Shown: positions 45,551 to 55,186 of the stretch, in pieces
Layout: the number at the start of each line of letters is the position of its first letter
How positions within the stretch are numbered: position 1 is the stretch's first letter
Assembly (NCBI GenBank): GCA_963736715.1
Contig: CAVTQA010000007.1
Location: forward strand, 248,001 to 312,000
Reading direction: 5' to 3'
Length of the DNA stretch: 64,000 nt
DNA from: AP-15 sp963736715
GTDB lineage: Bacteria; Pseudomonadota; Alphaproteobacteria; ATCC43930; CGMCC-115725
The notes under the pieces: model-generated
What the model was told of the DNA's origin: nothing
What the model saw: the letters and a program-made list of their open reading frames with translations, nothing else
The model's database searches: none
Position numbers and translations under genes: made by a program

Positions 45551-47911
45551 ATGTCGCAGGTCCTGGAAGGCGCCGTCGGCGTAGAGGAAGAAACGGCGCC
45601 GCAGGACAAGATCGCCTGCCTGACGGCGCTCGAGCGCAAGGTGCTGTGGCTGTCGACCTGGATGATCCACAACGCCAACCACCTACGTCCGAACCGGGAC
45701 GGCTTGAAAGTCGGCGGCCACCAGGCGTCGAGCGCCTCTGTCGCGACGTTGATGACGGCGCTCTACTTCGACGTGCTCCGTCCGCAGGATCGCGTTGCCG
45801 TCAAGCCGCATGCATCGCCCGTCTTCCACGCCATCCAATATCTGCTCGGGCATCAGAGCCGCGAGAAGCTCGAGCGGTTTCGCGCCTTTGGCGGCGCGCA
45901 ATCCTACCCGTCGCGCACCAAGGACGGCGAAACCGTCGATTTCTCGACCGGCTCGGTCGGGCTCGGCGTCGGCATTACCTTGTTCGCCTCGATGGCCCAG
46001 GACTACCTCCGCTTCAAGCAGCTGATGCCGACCGACGCCCCGCCCGGCCGGATGATCGCCCTTGCCGGCGACGCCGAGCTTGACGAAGGCAACATCTTCG
46101 AGGCGCTGCTCGAGGGCTGGAAACACGACGTCCGCAATCTCTGGTGGGTCATCGACTACAACCGCCAGAGCCTCGACGCCGTCGTCTCGGATCGGCTGTT
46201 CGGCCGCATCGACGCAATGTTCGAGATGATGGGCTGGCGCGTCGTCACTCTGAAATACGGTCGCCTCCTCGAGGCAGCCTTCGCCCGGCCGGACGGCCAC
46301 CATTTGCGCGAGTGGATCGACGCCTGCCCCAACTCGCTCTATTCGGCACTGGTGTACAAGGGCGGCGAAGGCTGGCGCGAGCATCTGCACCGCGACCTCA
46401 ACCGCCATCCCGGCATCCGGGCGATCCTCGACGACCATGACGATACGGCGTTGCAGCGCCTGATGACCAATCTCGCCGGCCACGACATGGAATCGGTTCT
46501 CGACGCCTTTCATGGCGTCGCCGACGACCGGCCGACCTGCTTCATCGCTTATACGATCAAGGGCTACGGTTTGCCCTTCGCCGGGCACAAGGACAACCAC
46601 GCCGGTTTGATGAACCTCGACCAGATGATGTCCTTTCGGCGCAACATGGGGGTGGCGGAGGGGGCTGAATGGGACCCGTTCGCCGGGCTCGACGTGCCGC
46701 CGGAGCGGCTCTCGGCGTTCGTTGCGGCGACGCCGCTCGCCGGGTCCGCCCGGCGCTGGCACGATGCGCCGCGAGTTGCGGTGCTGCCCGGCCTTCCCAC
46801 CCCGCGCGGCACAACGCTCTCGACACAGGAGGCCTTCGGCAGGATCCTCGGTGATATCGCCGCCGCCGGCGGTCCGCTCGCCGAACGCATCGTGACGACC
46901 TCGCCCGATGTCACGGTGTCGACCAATCTCGGGCCGTGGGTCAACCGCCGCGGGATCTTCGACCGCACAGAGCGCGCCGACACTTTTCGCGAGGAAAAGG
47001 TCGTTTCGGCGCAGCGTTGGGCGATGTCGCCGAAGGGTCAGCACATCGAACTCGGCATCGCCGAAAGCAATCTGTTTCTGCAGCTCGCGGCGCTGGGTCT
47101 CGCCGGCCCGCTCTTCGGCACGCGCCTCCTGCCGATCGGCACTCTCTACGACCCGTTCATCAAGCGCGGCCTCGATGTGCTGAACTACGCCTGCTACCAG
47201 GACGCGCGCTTTATCCTCGTGGCGACCCCTTCCGGGATCACCTTGGCGCCCGAAGGCGGCGCCCACCAGTCGATCGGCGAGCCGCTGATCGGGCTCGCCC
47301 AGCCCGGGCTCGTCAGCTTCGAGCCCGCTTACGCCGACGAGCTGGCGGTGCTGCTGCGCTGGGCATTCGAGGAGATCCAACAGGAACACGGCGACTCGGT
47401 CTATTTCCGACTGTCGACCCGTCCGGTCGAGCAACCGGCGCGGAAGCTCACCGCCGACCTCGAGGAGGCGATCATCGCCGGCGCCTATTGGCTGCGCGAG
47501 CCGGCAGAGGGAGCGGAACTCGCGATCGCTTATTGCGGCGCGGTCGCCCCCGAAGCGCTCGCCGCCCACCAGGAGCTGGCCGAAGACATCCCCGCGGCGG
47601 GGCTGCTCGCGATCACCTCGCCCGACCGGCTGCACCGCGATTGGCAGGCCGCCCGCGCCGGCGGCGAGGTGAGCGTCGCCGAGCGGCTGCTGGCGCGGCT
47701 GCGCCCCGGCGCCGCGCTGGTCACGGTCGGCGATTTGCACCCGGCGACGCTGTCGTGGCTCGGCGCGGTTGCCGGCAACCGCATCGTGCCGATGGGGGTC
47801 GACCGATTTGGCCAATCCGGCGACATCCCGGACCTTTACCAGGCCTACCATATCGACACCGGCGCGATCCTCGACGCCGCCGCCCGCGCCTGCCTGCTCA
47901 CGCTGCGCTGA
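45551..47911 (+). CDS. AceE-like transketolase (ThDP-dependent E1 family)
   Basis: A 786-residue single-chain ThDP enzyme of the transketolase/homodimeric pyruvate dehydrogenase E1 type. GGHQASSASVATLMTALYFD, HASPVFHAIQYLLGH and the ThDP motif ALAGDAELDEGNIFEALLEG then VIDYNRQSLDAVVSD are in the N-terminal half; VDFSTGSVGLG precedes them. The Pyr half has HIELGIAESNLFLQLAALGL (catalytic Glu) and PEGGAHQSIGEPLIGL. No E2/E3 genes are nearby, so its role is uncertain: an AceE paralogue or a transketolase-like enzyme of unknown substrate. The ATG at 45551 follows GGAGG. Confidence 0.85.
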   Translation: MSQVLEGAVGVEEETAPQDKIACLTALERKVLWLSTWMIHNANHLRPNRDGLKVGGHQASSASVATLMTALYFDVLRPQDRVAVKPHASPVFHAIQYLLGHQSREKLERFRAFGGAQSYPSRTKDGETVDFSTGSVGLGVGITLFASMAQDYLRFKQLMPTDAPPGRMIALAGDAELDEGNIFEALLEGWKHDVRNLWWVIDYNRQSLDAVVSDRLFGRIDAMFEMMGWRVVTLKYGRLLEAAFARPDGHHLREWIDACPNSLYSALVYKGGEGWREHLHRDLNRHPGIRAILDDHDDTALQRLMTNLAGHDMESVLDAFHGVADDRPTCFIAYTIKGYGLPFAGHKDNHAGLMNLDQMMSFRRNMGVAEGAEWDPFAGLDVPPERLSAFVAATPLAGSARRWHDAPRVAVLPGLPTPRGTTLSTQEAFGRILGDIAAAGGPLAERIVTTSPDVTVSTNLGPWVNRRGIFDRTERADTFREEKVVSAQRWAMSPKGQHIELGIAESNLFLQLAALGLAGPLFGTRLLPIGTLYDPFIKRGLDVLNYACYQDARFILVATPSGITLAPEGGAHQSIGEPLIGLAQPGLVSFEPAYADELAVLLRWAFEEIQQEHGDSVYFRLSTRPVEQPARKLTADLEEAIIAGAYWLREPAEGAELAIAYCGAVAPEALAAHQELAEDIPAAGLLAITSPDRLHRDWQAARAGGEVSVAERLLARLRPGAALVTVGDLHPATLSWLGAVAGNRIVPMGVDRFGQSGDIPDLYQAYHIDTGAILDAAARACLLTLR

Positions 47912-47981
47912 CCTGCAACCAAATCTTGCATCGCTGATTGCTCGTTGCTGCACCTGCAGCAAATCTGCAGCAAAGCCTCCC

Positions 47982-48482
47982 CTAAAAGTTGAAGCGCATC
48001 CTCGGCCCGGCGCTCGCCTCCGCTTTTGCCCGGCTGGCGAAGTCGTCCTCCATGAGCTGCAGCCGCCGGTCGAAATCGCTCGTCTCGATCGCCCGGACAA
48101 AGGTGTCGACCACCGCCGCGATGGTGGCGGCTTCGCCGGGCGTGATCGCGCCATCGGCCAATGCCGAGGTGACCGCCTTCATTGCAGCGGCGATATCGGC
48201 GGCGCTCTCAATCGGCGGCAGCGCGAAATTGACAGCGCGTTCGCGGCACGCTGGTAGGACTCGTTCAATGCAGAGCCGCATCGCGGTCGGATCGCCGCCC
48301 AGCGCGAGCTCGACGGCCTTGCGCGTCAACGCCTCCGACTCGCCCGCGAGCAGCGCCGCCGCGGCCTGGCTCGTCTTGTTGCGGGAGCCGGTCCGGCGGC
48401 CGGCCGGATTGCCCGACCGCCCCCTTTCGAACGGCCGCCCGCGAGCCCGCCCTGGCGGTTTTGGTGAAACCCCATCAGCCAT
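47982..48482 (-). CDS. DUF5681 domain protein (second copy)
   Basis: A 166-residue paralogue of the protein at 26695-27153: RPFERGRSGNPAGRRTGSRN (DUF5681 start), ALLAGESEALTRKAVELALG, AMRLCIERVLPACRER and AITPGEAATIAAVVDTFVRA then IETSDFDRRLQLMEDD. The central region is clearly related to the first copy. There is no overlapping partner gene here. It lies between the transketolase gene and a stretch of decayed genes. Confidence 0.85.
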   Translation of the reverse strand: MADGVSPKPPGRARGRPFERGRSGNPAGRRTGSRNKTSQAAAALLAGESEALTRKAVELALGGDPTAMRLCIERVLPACRERAVNFALPPIESAADIAAAMKAVTSALADGAITPGEAATIAAVVDTFVRAIETSDFDRRLQLMEDDFASRAKAEASAGPRMRFNF

Positions 48483-48759
48483 CGAAACCTCCTCTGCCGA
48501 CCGGCGCCAATCCGCGGAGCCGCGATGCGAGGGATTATGCGATGCTAATAAGGCAATTCTATGGTTGGCTTCATCGCAACGCAGCGGTTTTCATAAAAAG
48601 ACTTATATTCGCCATCGAGGGTTTGGCTCTCAAAACGAGGTTTTTGAGAGGCCCCGGCCCGACAGGCAGTTTTCCAGAATGGCTTACGCGGCTTTGACAT
48701 GGCCCGCGCCCCAGTCCATCCCGTACAGGCTGCATGGCTAGCGGCCGAGTGACAGTTTC
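48483..48759. other. Gap with no supported gene
   Basis: About 280 bp upstream of the DUF5681 gene. An AT-richer patch (48570-48610) could hold its promoter. A 9-bp stem hairpin, ctctcaaaa (48627-48635) with ttttgagag (48642-48650), has no T-run after it. Open frames here are short and without coding character. Confidence 0.5.
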
Positions 48760-48930
48760 GTGCCCGCTACACAAGAATCGGGAGCCCGGACCCGTGCATT
48801 CGCGCGCGTCATACGGCCTTGGCTGGTCATCGTCCCCGGCGTCATCGTGCTGCGCGCGTCTGAGATGGACGCGCTCGCATCCGAATTCTTCAAGAGCGGG
48901 CTATTCGAGTGGTTCGCGGGCGCGCTGCTG
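48760..48930 (+). pseudogene. N-terminal fragment of a small membrane protein
   Basis: From GTG 48760 the frame reads RVIRPWLVIVPGVIVLRASE, a membrane helix, then MDALASEFFKSGLFEWFAGA followed by LL. This looks like the start of a four-helix membrane protein known widely in Bradyrhizobium relatives, from memory of the family. After about 48927 the hydrophobic continuation is lost and the sequence becomes antisense to the GNAT fragment. The gene was probably cut by a rearrangement at that point. Confidence 0.45.
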
Positions 48931-48931
48931 C

Positions 48932-49419
48932 CTAGCCGGGCACGGGTATGTGGTAGAGCAGCAGTTTCCGCTCCTTGTCGCCTGGCTTACGTCGTTGCCG
49001 CGTTCCGATGATCTTGCCGCCAAGAGCTTCGGCGAGCCTGCGGCTGGGTATGTTTTCATCGACCACAGGATATAAAAACCCGGAAGGTCGAAACTTCTCG
49101 CCTGCCCACTTGGTCACATTGCGGCAACAGCTTCCTCTGATCCGTCCGCCGGATGCAATCCGGCTCTGCCGACAAATTCATCTGTGCCATTCAGGCGGAT
49201 TACCAGGTGCAATTCCGTTCCGAGCTTCATATGCGAAAGGTGTCCTTGCCATATGGTTTCAAACTCCCTCTCCGAAGCTGGCGGGTTCCATGACATGAAC
49301 CGGGCAATGGTCGCACTGGCCTCTTCGAACAATTCGGCCGCGTCCGCCGCCGTGAATGCCCGCAGCGCCAAACGCGCAGACGTTATCGAAGTGTGAGACA
49401 GATCACCGGACAAGACCAT
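48932..49419 (-). pseudogene. GNAT acetyltransferase (RimJ/RimL type), deleted and frameshifted
   Basis: The N-terminal part (MVLSGDLSHTSITSARLALR, then FMSWNPPASEREFETIWQGH and FVGRAGLHPADGS) and the C-terminal part (VTKWAGEKFRPSGFLYPVVD and NIPSRRLAEALGGKIIG) belong to one GNAT protein but lie in different frames. About 15-20 codons that should carry the acetyl-CoA-binding loop are missing between PADGS and EEAVAAM, and a one-base loss near 49114 shifts the frame. Without the CoA loop it cannot be active. It adjoins the truncated membrane gene fragment. Confidence 0.7.
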
Positions 49420-49480
49420 AAGCGTAGCCTGCGTTGATCAGCCTTTCGCAGAATGACGCTTCAGGACTTTCAGCACCACT

Positions 49481-49864
49481 TCACCCAAAGCGCTTCCATG
49501 CCGCCTGCCGCGACACGGCAAGGGCCTGCCCGATGGTTGCCCAACTCACCTCCCGCTCACGCAGGATGTCCACAATGTCCTGCATACCGGCATCCACCCT
49601 CTCGAATGCGCCATTGTATCCGGCCAAGGTGTTCAACAACGTCTCGGTTGGCGCGTTGTCCGGCAACAGCGAACCCGGCACCTCCTGCGTTGAGGCTTGC
49701 GTTGCCGCCTTCTTGGCAATGATTCCCTGACAGAGTAGCACGCACTCATCGCAGATGAACACGCCGGGTCCCGCGACCAGCGTCTTCACCTCCGTTTGCG
49801 CCTTCCCACAAAAAGAGCAGCGATATAGGCGATTGTGAGTTTGAGTAGCTTTCTCTTCCGCCAC
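49481..49864 (-). CDS. ClpX-type zinc-finger protein with C-terminal helix-turn-helix-like segment
   Basis: A 127-residue protein beginning at GTG. RLYRCSFCGKAQTEVKTLVA and GVFICDECVLLCQGIIAKKA form the C4 zinc finger otherwise seen at the N-terminus of ClpX, but there is no AAA domain. After a linker, VDILREREVSWATIGQALAV then SRQAAWKRFG resembles a small HTH. Stand-alone ClpX zinc-finger proteins with such a tail occur in other bacteria, function unknown. It could compete for ClpX adaptors or regulate transcription. Confidence 0.75.
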   Translation of the reverse strand: MAEEKATQTHNRLYRCSFCGKAQTEVKTLVAGPGVFICDECVLLCQGIIAKKAATQASTQEVPGSLLPDNAPTETLLNTLAGYNGAFERVDAGMQDIVDILREREVSWATIGQALAVSRQAAWKRFG

Positions 49865-50347
49865 GGCCTTTTTTCCGTCGTCAACGTTAGGATGACAGTC
49901 AACCGCATATTGACGCCTATGTCAACCCAACATTGACGACCATTACATTTGGCTGGGGCCACCAAATCCCGCGCATTGCAAAAGTTAAAGCCTGAGTTCT
50001 GCACCGAGGACGGATCCCAACGTCGCTTGTGGTGGATTCCGGTCCTTCGCCGATACGCGCGCCAATGGCAAGGTTGCGCCGAAAGCGGTCCTTCCCGCCA
50101 ATCCGCGGTTGCTAGCGGCACGGGCGTGTTAGGGGTCAACCTTAAGGTCGGTAGGTCCGCTAAGCGCATAACCTCGCCGTTGCTTTCGACCTAAGCGATC
50201 GATCGGGAGTGGGCCGGACCTGGGCAGCAGAGAAAGGCCGAGCGGACGCCGGAGGAGATAGCGAGGCCGGTCATTCGGTAGGATCGGCTCGCTGGCCGAT
50301 AAGCGGACGACGCGGAGGGCTTGTCTGGCTCGTCGGAAGCAATCGAT
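49865..50347. other. Gap without a supported gene
   Basis: About 480 bp between the zinc-finger gene start and the end of the cyclase locus. The part next to the zinc-finger gene (49865-49950) is less GC-rich and may hold its promoter. I found no homology, strong hairpin or repeat in the rest. Confidence 0.5.
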
Positions 50348-50365
50348 CTAAGAGCATAGCGCCGA

Positions 50366-51501
50366 GAGGAGGGCTTGCGCCTCGGTGAGTTCGGGGAATT
50401 GTTGGGTCGGCGGGAAGCCCTCGACCGCCGGCGCCAGCACGGCGTGCGCATCGGCGTCGCGATTGGCCGCGCGATAGAGCTTCGCCAGAGACAGCGCGGC
50501 GCGCAGTTCGAAGCTGCGCGCCTTTTGCGACTGCGCGATCGCGATCGCGGCCTGCAAAGACTGCTCGGCCGGCGCAGTATCGGCCGGGTCGCGCTTCAGC
50601 AGGATCTCGGCGCGGATGCGGTGCATCTCCGCTTCGTACCAGCGCTGCTCGGTGCGCTCCAACTCGGCGAGCGCGTCGTCCAGGCGCCGGAGCCCGGCAT
50701 CAGTCTTGCCGGCACTCGCTTCGGCTTCGGCCAGGGCCGCTTCGAGACTGGACAAGAACCAGATCCATACCTTGCTCCCGAGTAGATGGCGAGGCCGCGT
50801 CGCATCTCGGCGAGTCTCGACTCTTCGGCACCGTCGGGCCTCTTTGCCCAGCCTTGAAAAATACCGCCGGCGCTGGCCCAAAGCGCTGGGAGATCGTATC
50901 GAGACACGATATCGGCCAACGCTTGGCTGTAGGTCGCGACTGCTTCGGGGTTGTACCGAATAAGTCCTAGCCACGCCGCGAATGAGAGCGCGTGACCCAT
51001 CGTCGGAGCATGCGCCGCTGAGTCGGCGTCGGCGAGGGCGCGGTCGGCCAGCGGCAAGGCCTCGTCGATTCGGCCGAGCACCCACAACATGAGGGCGTCG
51101 CCGAATCTCCGCTGCCGGCGCGAGGATCCTGGCCGAACCGGTTGGCGAAATCGCCATGGCGCGCGCTGGTCGTAGAGCTCGATAGTCTTCTGAAAATGGT
51201 CATGGGCGCCGGCAAAATCTCCGAAATAAAAGCAGGTGAAGCCGGAATTGCGGTGCGCGATCAAGGTCTCGGGACAATTCGGCCGGGCCGTGGCTTCGCG
51301 CAGGAAAAGCTCGGCCATTTCGCGCATCGGTGCGGGTTCGCAGCGGTTCAGATGCCCCGCCCAAAGGCCGTAATAGGCAGAGAACCGTTCCGAGGCGTCT
51401 TCCACCCGGCTCGCCAGTTCGCGGGCGCGCGCAAAGGCCGCGGCGGTCTCCGGCGCGTGATATCCCTTGGCCCAGATCAGCGCATTGCCGAGGCTGGTCT
51501 G
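50366..51501 (-). repeat. Tandem duplication, second unit of TPR end
   Basis: About 1.14 kb, the downstream copy of 51568-52699, separated from it by about 66 bp that encode ESDAVKSAAALRQRRLQLQ in the reading frame. It carries its own substitutions (for example HLNRCEPAPMREM instead of HFNRGEPAPMREM) and frameshifts, so the copies have diverged. The last complete frame ends at 50348 (LTEAQALLSALCS). Confidence 0.8.
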
Positions 51502-51567
51502 GAGCTGAAGGCGGCGCTGGCGCAACGCGGCGGCGCTCTTCACCGCATCGCTTTCCGAGAGCGCCGC

Positions 51568-52699
51568 GAGGAGGGTTTGCGCCTCGGTGAGTTCGGGGAA
51601 TTGTTGGGTCGGCGGGAAGCCCTCGACCGCCGGCGCCAGCACGGCGTGGGCATCGGCGTCGCGATTGGCCGCGCGATAAAGCTTCGCCAGAGAGAGCGCG
51701 GCGCGCAGTTCGAAGCTGCGCGCCTTTTGCGACTGCGCGATAGCGATCGCCACGTGCAAAGACTGCTCGGCCGCCGCGGTATCGGCCGGGTCGCGCTTCA
51801 GCAGGATCTCGGCGCGGATGCGGTGCATCTCCGCTTCGTACCAGCGCTGCTCGGTGCGCTCCAACTCGGCGAGCGCATCGTCCAGGCGCCGGAGCCCGGC
51901 ATCGGTCTCGCCGGCACTCGCTTCGGCTTTGGCCAGGGCTGCTTCGAGACTGGGCAAGACCAAACCAAACCTTGCTCCCGAGCCGTCGCAATTCCCTTCG
52001 CATCTCGGCGAGTCTCGACTCTTCGGCAGCCGTCGGACCACTTTGCCCAGCCTTGAAAAAATACCGCCAGGCCGGCAAAAAAGGCTGGGAGATCGTATCG
52101 AGACACGATATCGGCCAACGCTTGGCTGTAGGTCGCGACTGCTTCGGGGTTGCACCGAACAAGCCCCAGCCACGCCGCGAATAGGAGCGCATGACCCATC
52201 GTCGGAGCATGCGCTGCCGACTCGGCGTCGGCGAGGGCGCGGTCGGCAAGGCGCAAAGCCTCGTCGATTTGACCCGAGCACCCACAACGTGAGGGCGTCA
52301 CAAATCTCCGCTGCGGCGCGGGGATCCTGGCCGAACCGGTTGGCGAAATCGCCATGGCATGTCCGGGTCGTAGAGTTCGACGGTCTTCTGAAAATGGTCA
52401 TGGGCGCCGGCAAAGTCGCCGAAATAAAAGCAGGTGACGCCGGAAATGCGGTGCGCGATCAAGGTCTCGGGACAATCCGGCCGGGCCGTGGCTTCGCGCA
52501 GGAAAAGCTCGGCCATTTCGCGCATCGGTGCGGGTTCGCCGCGGTTAAAATGCCCCACCCAAAGACCGTAATAGGCGGAGAACCGTTCCGAGGCGTCTTC
52601 TTCCCGGCTCGCCAATTCGCGGGCGCGCGCAAAGGCCGCGCTGGTTTCCGGCGCGTGATATCCCTTGGCCCAGATCAGCGCATTGCCGAGGCTGGTCTG
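51568..52699 (-). repeat. Tandem duplication, first unit of TPR end
   Basis: About 1.13 kb, starting on the minus strand at LGNALIWAKGYHAPETSAAF and ending near FPELTEAQTLLAALSESD. The second unit repeats it at an offset of about 1198-1202 bp with high nucleotide identity over the whole length (for example gcgcgtgatatcccttggcc at 52651 and 51453). It contains several frameshifts relative to the implied protein. Confidence 0.8.
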
Positions 52700-53402
52700 T
52701 AAACGCAGCCGGTCGCTGCCCGGCGCGGCGCTCGGCGCCGTCGCGGCGAGTTTGTCGGCCAATTCGATCGCCTTGCCGAGGTGGGCGGCGGCCTCCTTGA
52801 ACGCCGAGCGGCGCAAGGCCTGGTCGCCGGCCTTGCCCCACCATTCGATCGCCGGCTCGTCGAGACCGGCCTGGGTCAGATGGTGGGCGACGAGTTCCGG
52901 CTCGGCCGCCGCGACCGCCGGGAACTCTCCGCGCAAGGCATCGGCGATCTGCCGGTGCAGGATCTGCCGCCGGCTCCTGAGCAGGGTTTCGTAGGCGGTG
53001 TCCTGGACCAGCGCATGCTTGAAGGTGTAGCGCGCATCGGGCGGCACGCCCGAGCGGAACAGCAACTCCGCCTCTTCGAGCTGCGCCAATGCCGCGCGCA
53101 ACGCCGGCTCGTCGCGGCCGGCGACCGCGCGCAACAGCGGGTAGGAGAATTCGCGGCCGATCGCGGCGCCGATCTGCGCGATCTCCTTGACCGGCGCCAG
53201 CCGATCGAGACGCGCCGCCAATGAATCCTGCAACGTCGCCGGAATGGCGAAGGGCGGCAATGGCCCGTCGAGGCGCCAGCCCTGCGGCCCCGCGACGAGC
53301 AGGCCCAATTCGAGCACCGCCTTGGTCAATTCCTCGACAAAGAGCGGCACTCCGTCGGTCTTGGCGACGATCTGCGCCGTCACCTCGGGCGGCAGCGGAC
53401 CG
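52298..53402 (-). CDS. C-terminal ATPase and TPR segment of the cyclase locus
   Basis: About 365 residues: PLPPEVTAQIVAKTDGVPLF then VEELTKAVLELGLLVAG, winged-helix-like RLDRLAPVKEIAQIGAAIGR, and TPR-like pairs (YTFKHALVQDTAYETLLRSR; WWGKAGDQALRRSAFKEAAA; LGNALIWAKGYHAPETSAAF). An ATG at 53413 lies just upstream of the shift. The frame ends at about 52298, shortly after a shift at about 52350, where homology moves to another frame. The region LGNALIWAKGYHAPE is the start of the duplicated unit. Confidence 0.7.
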
Positions 53403-54155
53403 GCCGGCGACATGCTCGGCCAGGGTCTCGACCTCGACCGGTGCCAGGCGGTCGAGCGCTATGCTGGTGACGTGCGAGAGGCCGGTCCAGGGCGCCTCGT
53501 ATTCCGGCCGGAAGGTGATCAGCACCAATACCGGCAAGGCGCGGACGCGCTCGACCGTCAGATCGAGCACTTCGAGCGAGGTCGCATCGGCCCAGTGGGC
53601 GTCCTCGAACAGCATCAATACCGGCTTCTGCCGCGCCAATGCTTCGAGCTGATCTAGCAAGGCCGCCAGGGTCAGGCGGCGCTGCTGCGCCGCGCTCAAC
53701 GCGAGCCGCGGATAGCGGTCGCCCGTGGGGATCGACAGCAAGGAAGCAAAGAGCGGCGCGGTTTCCGCGATGCGCGCCGGCGCCAATATGGCTTCGAGCT
53801 TCTCGATCTGCGTCTCCGCTGGGTCCTCGGGGGCGAGGCGGGCGGCGCGCCCCAATTGCACGACAAAGGGGTGCAGGACGCTGTCGCGATGATAGGGTGA
53901 GCATTGATAGCGCAACCGCGTGTGCGGCTCGCTTGCGACCTCGGCGGCGAGCTGCGCGCCGAGCCGCGACTTGCCGATGCCAGCCTCGCCCGACAGCAAG
54001 ACAATCTGGCCGCCGCCGGCCCAGGCCTCGCGCAGGCGGTCGCGCAACAGGGCGCTCTCCGCTGCCCGCCCGACGAGGTCGGTGAGCCGGCGGCGCGCCG
54101 CCTCGAAACGGCTCTCTGTTGCGGCGACGCCTTCGACCGCGAAGGCCTCGACGGG
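53403..54155 (-). CDS. AAA ATPase segment of the cyclase locus
   Basis: About 250 residues in frame between shifts: VEAFAVEGVAATESRFEAAR, then Walker A LLSGEAGIGKSRLGAQLAAE, LRYQCSPYHRDSVLHPFVVQ and Walker B VLMLFEDAHWADATSLEVLD, ending VETLAEHVAG. This is the MalT/LuxR-type STAND ATPase seen in cyclase-ATPase-TPR proteins. An internal TTG at 54047 opens the frame but is not a credible start. Confidence 0.75.
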
Positions 54156-54174
54156 CGTCGGCGAAGCCCTTCAT

Positions 54175-54907
54175 CGCTCTGCCGCCCGAGGTCGCGCAGC
54201 CGGAACAGGTCGCCGATCAGGCGGCGGGTGACGCCGGCGACAACGATTTGCCCGGGCTGCGCCAAGGCCTGCAATCGCGCCGCGAGGTTGGGGGTCTCGC
54301 CGACCACCGCCTGCTCCTGCGCCGAGCCCTCGCCGACCAGATCGCCGACGACGACAAGCCCGGTGGCGATGCCGATGCGGACGGCGAGCGGCTCCGTTCC
54401 ACGGGTCTCCAGGCTCGTCACCGCCGCTGCTATCTCCAGCCCCGCCCGCACCGCCCGCTCAGCGTCGTCCTCATGCGCCCGCGGATAGCCGAAATAGGCC
54501 AGCACCCCGTCGCCCATGAATTTGGCGACAAAGCCGTCATAGCGCGCGACGACGCCGGAAACGGCGTTCTGATAGGCGCGGATCTCCTCGCGCAATTCCT
54601 CGGGGTCGAACCGCATCGACAAGGCCGTCGAGCCGACGAGATCGCAGAACATCACCGTCAGCTGCCGGCGCTCGGCGGCGTCGTGCGGCTTCGAGCCGGT
54701 CGAGGCGGAGGGCGCCGCCAATGTCTCGGGGGCGGCCAAACCGGAGATGGCTCTGAGAAGACGCTTGCGGTGCCCCAACGGCAAGCCAAGCTTCTCGAGG
54801 TCGATTTCCGTCAGATCCGGCAGGATATCGGCGTCGATTTCACTCGCGCGAAAGAGCGCCTCGTACTGTCCGAGGCCGAGACTTCTGAGCCAACCCCCGA
54901 CATCCAT
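54175..54907 (-). CDS. SAM-cyclase segment of the cyclase locus
   Basis: The in-frame N-terminal segment of about 244 residues: SAM domain (residues about 4-60), then the class III nucleotidyl cyclase domain (about 85-240) with RQLTVMFCDLVGSTALSMRF (metal Asp), FVAKFMGDGVLAYFGYPRAH (second metal Asp), AVRIGIATGLVVVGDLVGE and FRLRDLGRQ. The metal-binding aspartates are in place. The start at 54907 was chosen over an upstream ATG at 54997 because of the ribosome site and SAM-domain start. Confidence 0.8.
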
Positions 54908-54984
54908 GGCCGCACTCCACGGGCCCGAACGGATCATCCTTCGGTTGAAGCGCCCTGTCCAGGGCCGGGCTGTTGAAGGACGGG

Positions 54985-55005
54985 GTTGGGTCATCATGAC
55001 CCAAC
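54985..55005. promoter_or_regulatory. 21-bp palindrome upstream of the cyclase gene
   Basis: gttgggtcat-c-atgacccaac, a perfect odd palindrome with 10-bp arms. It is 78 bp upstream of the cyclase start and about 180 bp upstream of the divergent small membrane protein. The form suits a dimeric repressor site; the regulator is unknown. Confidence 0.5.
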
Positions 55006-55186
55006 GGGACTCCCGATCCGAAGGTCAGGTATGGGGCAAGAAGAGCGGTTCCGACCCGCGACGGCTGAGTGGCCGAGAAGGGTCGAAAGGGAAGTTCGAA
55101 CTGGGGCACTACCCCCGTTTGCTCGTATGCGACGTTCGGGATAGGAAATGGTGATCACCGAGATTGCTGTAGAGGAGGACCCCGGG

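Larger units (their letters stand above)
50348..54907 (-). pseudogene. Class III adenylate/guanylate cyclase-ATPase-TPR gene with multiple frameshifts and tandem duplication
   Basis: The locus reads, from the ATG at 54907 (GGAG seven bases upstream): a SAM domain (WLRSLGLGQYEALFRASEID), a cyclase homology domain (VMFCDLVGSTALSMRF), an AAA ATPase and TPR repeats. Extra bases at about 54175, 54155 and 53403 shift the frame; each removal restores a continuous protein (GRQ to MKGFAD, then VEAFAVEG; EHVAG to GPLPPEVTAQ). Another shift at about 52350 ends the TPR frame. The tail (50.37-52.70 kb) is a 1.2-kb tandem duplication with further shifts. A complete parent would be about 1100 residues. Such proteins are signal-responsive cyclases fused to MalT-like ATPases. 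It is a decayed gene unless most shifts are sequencing errors. Confidence 0.75.

Noticed and set aside
45683..48154. Long minus-strand open frame (about 820 codons) opposite the transketolase-like gene
   Set aside because: Composition is typical of antisense translation of high-GC genes; the plus-strand frame has full ThDP motifs.
48627..48650. 9-bp stem hairpin upstream of the DUF5681 gene as a terminator
   Set aside because: No T-run on either strand and no gene ends within about 100 bp.
49949..50194. Plus-strand open frame of 81 codons
   Set aside because: No ribosome site, no conservation that I recognise and no coding bias; treated as non-coding.
50348..54907. Programmed frameshifting in the cyclase locus
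   Set aside because: There are too many shifts, none at a recognisable slippery heptamer, and they continue in the duplicated tail; decay or error explains them better.
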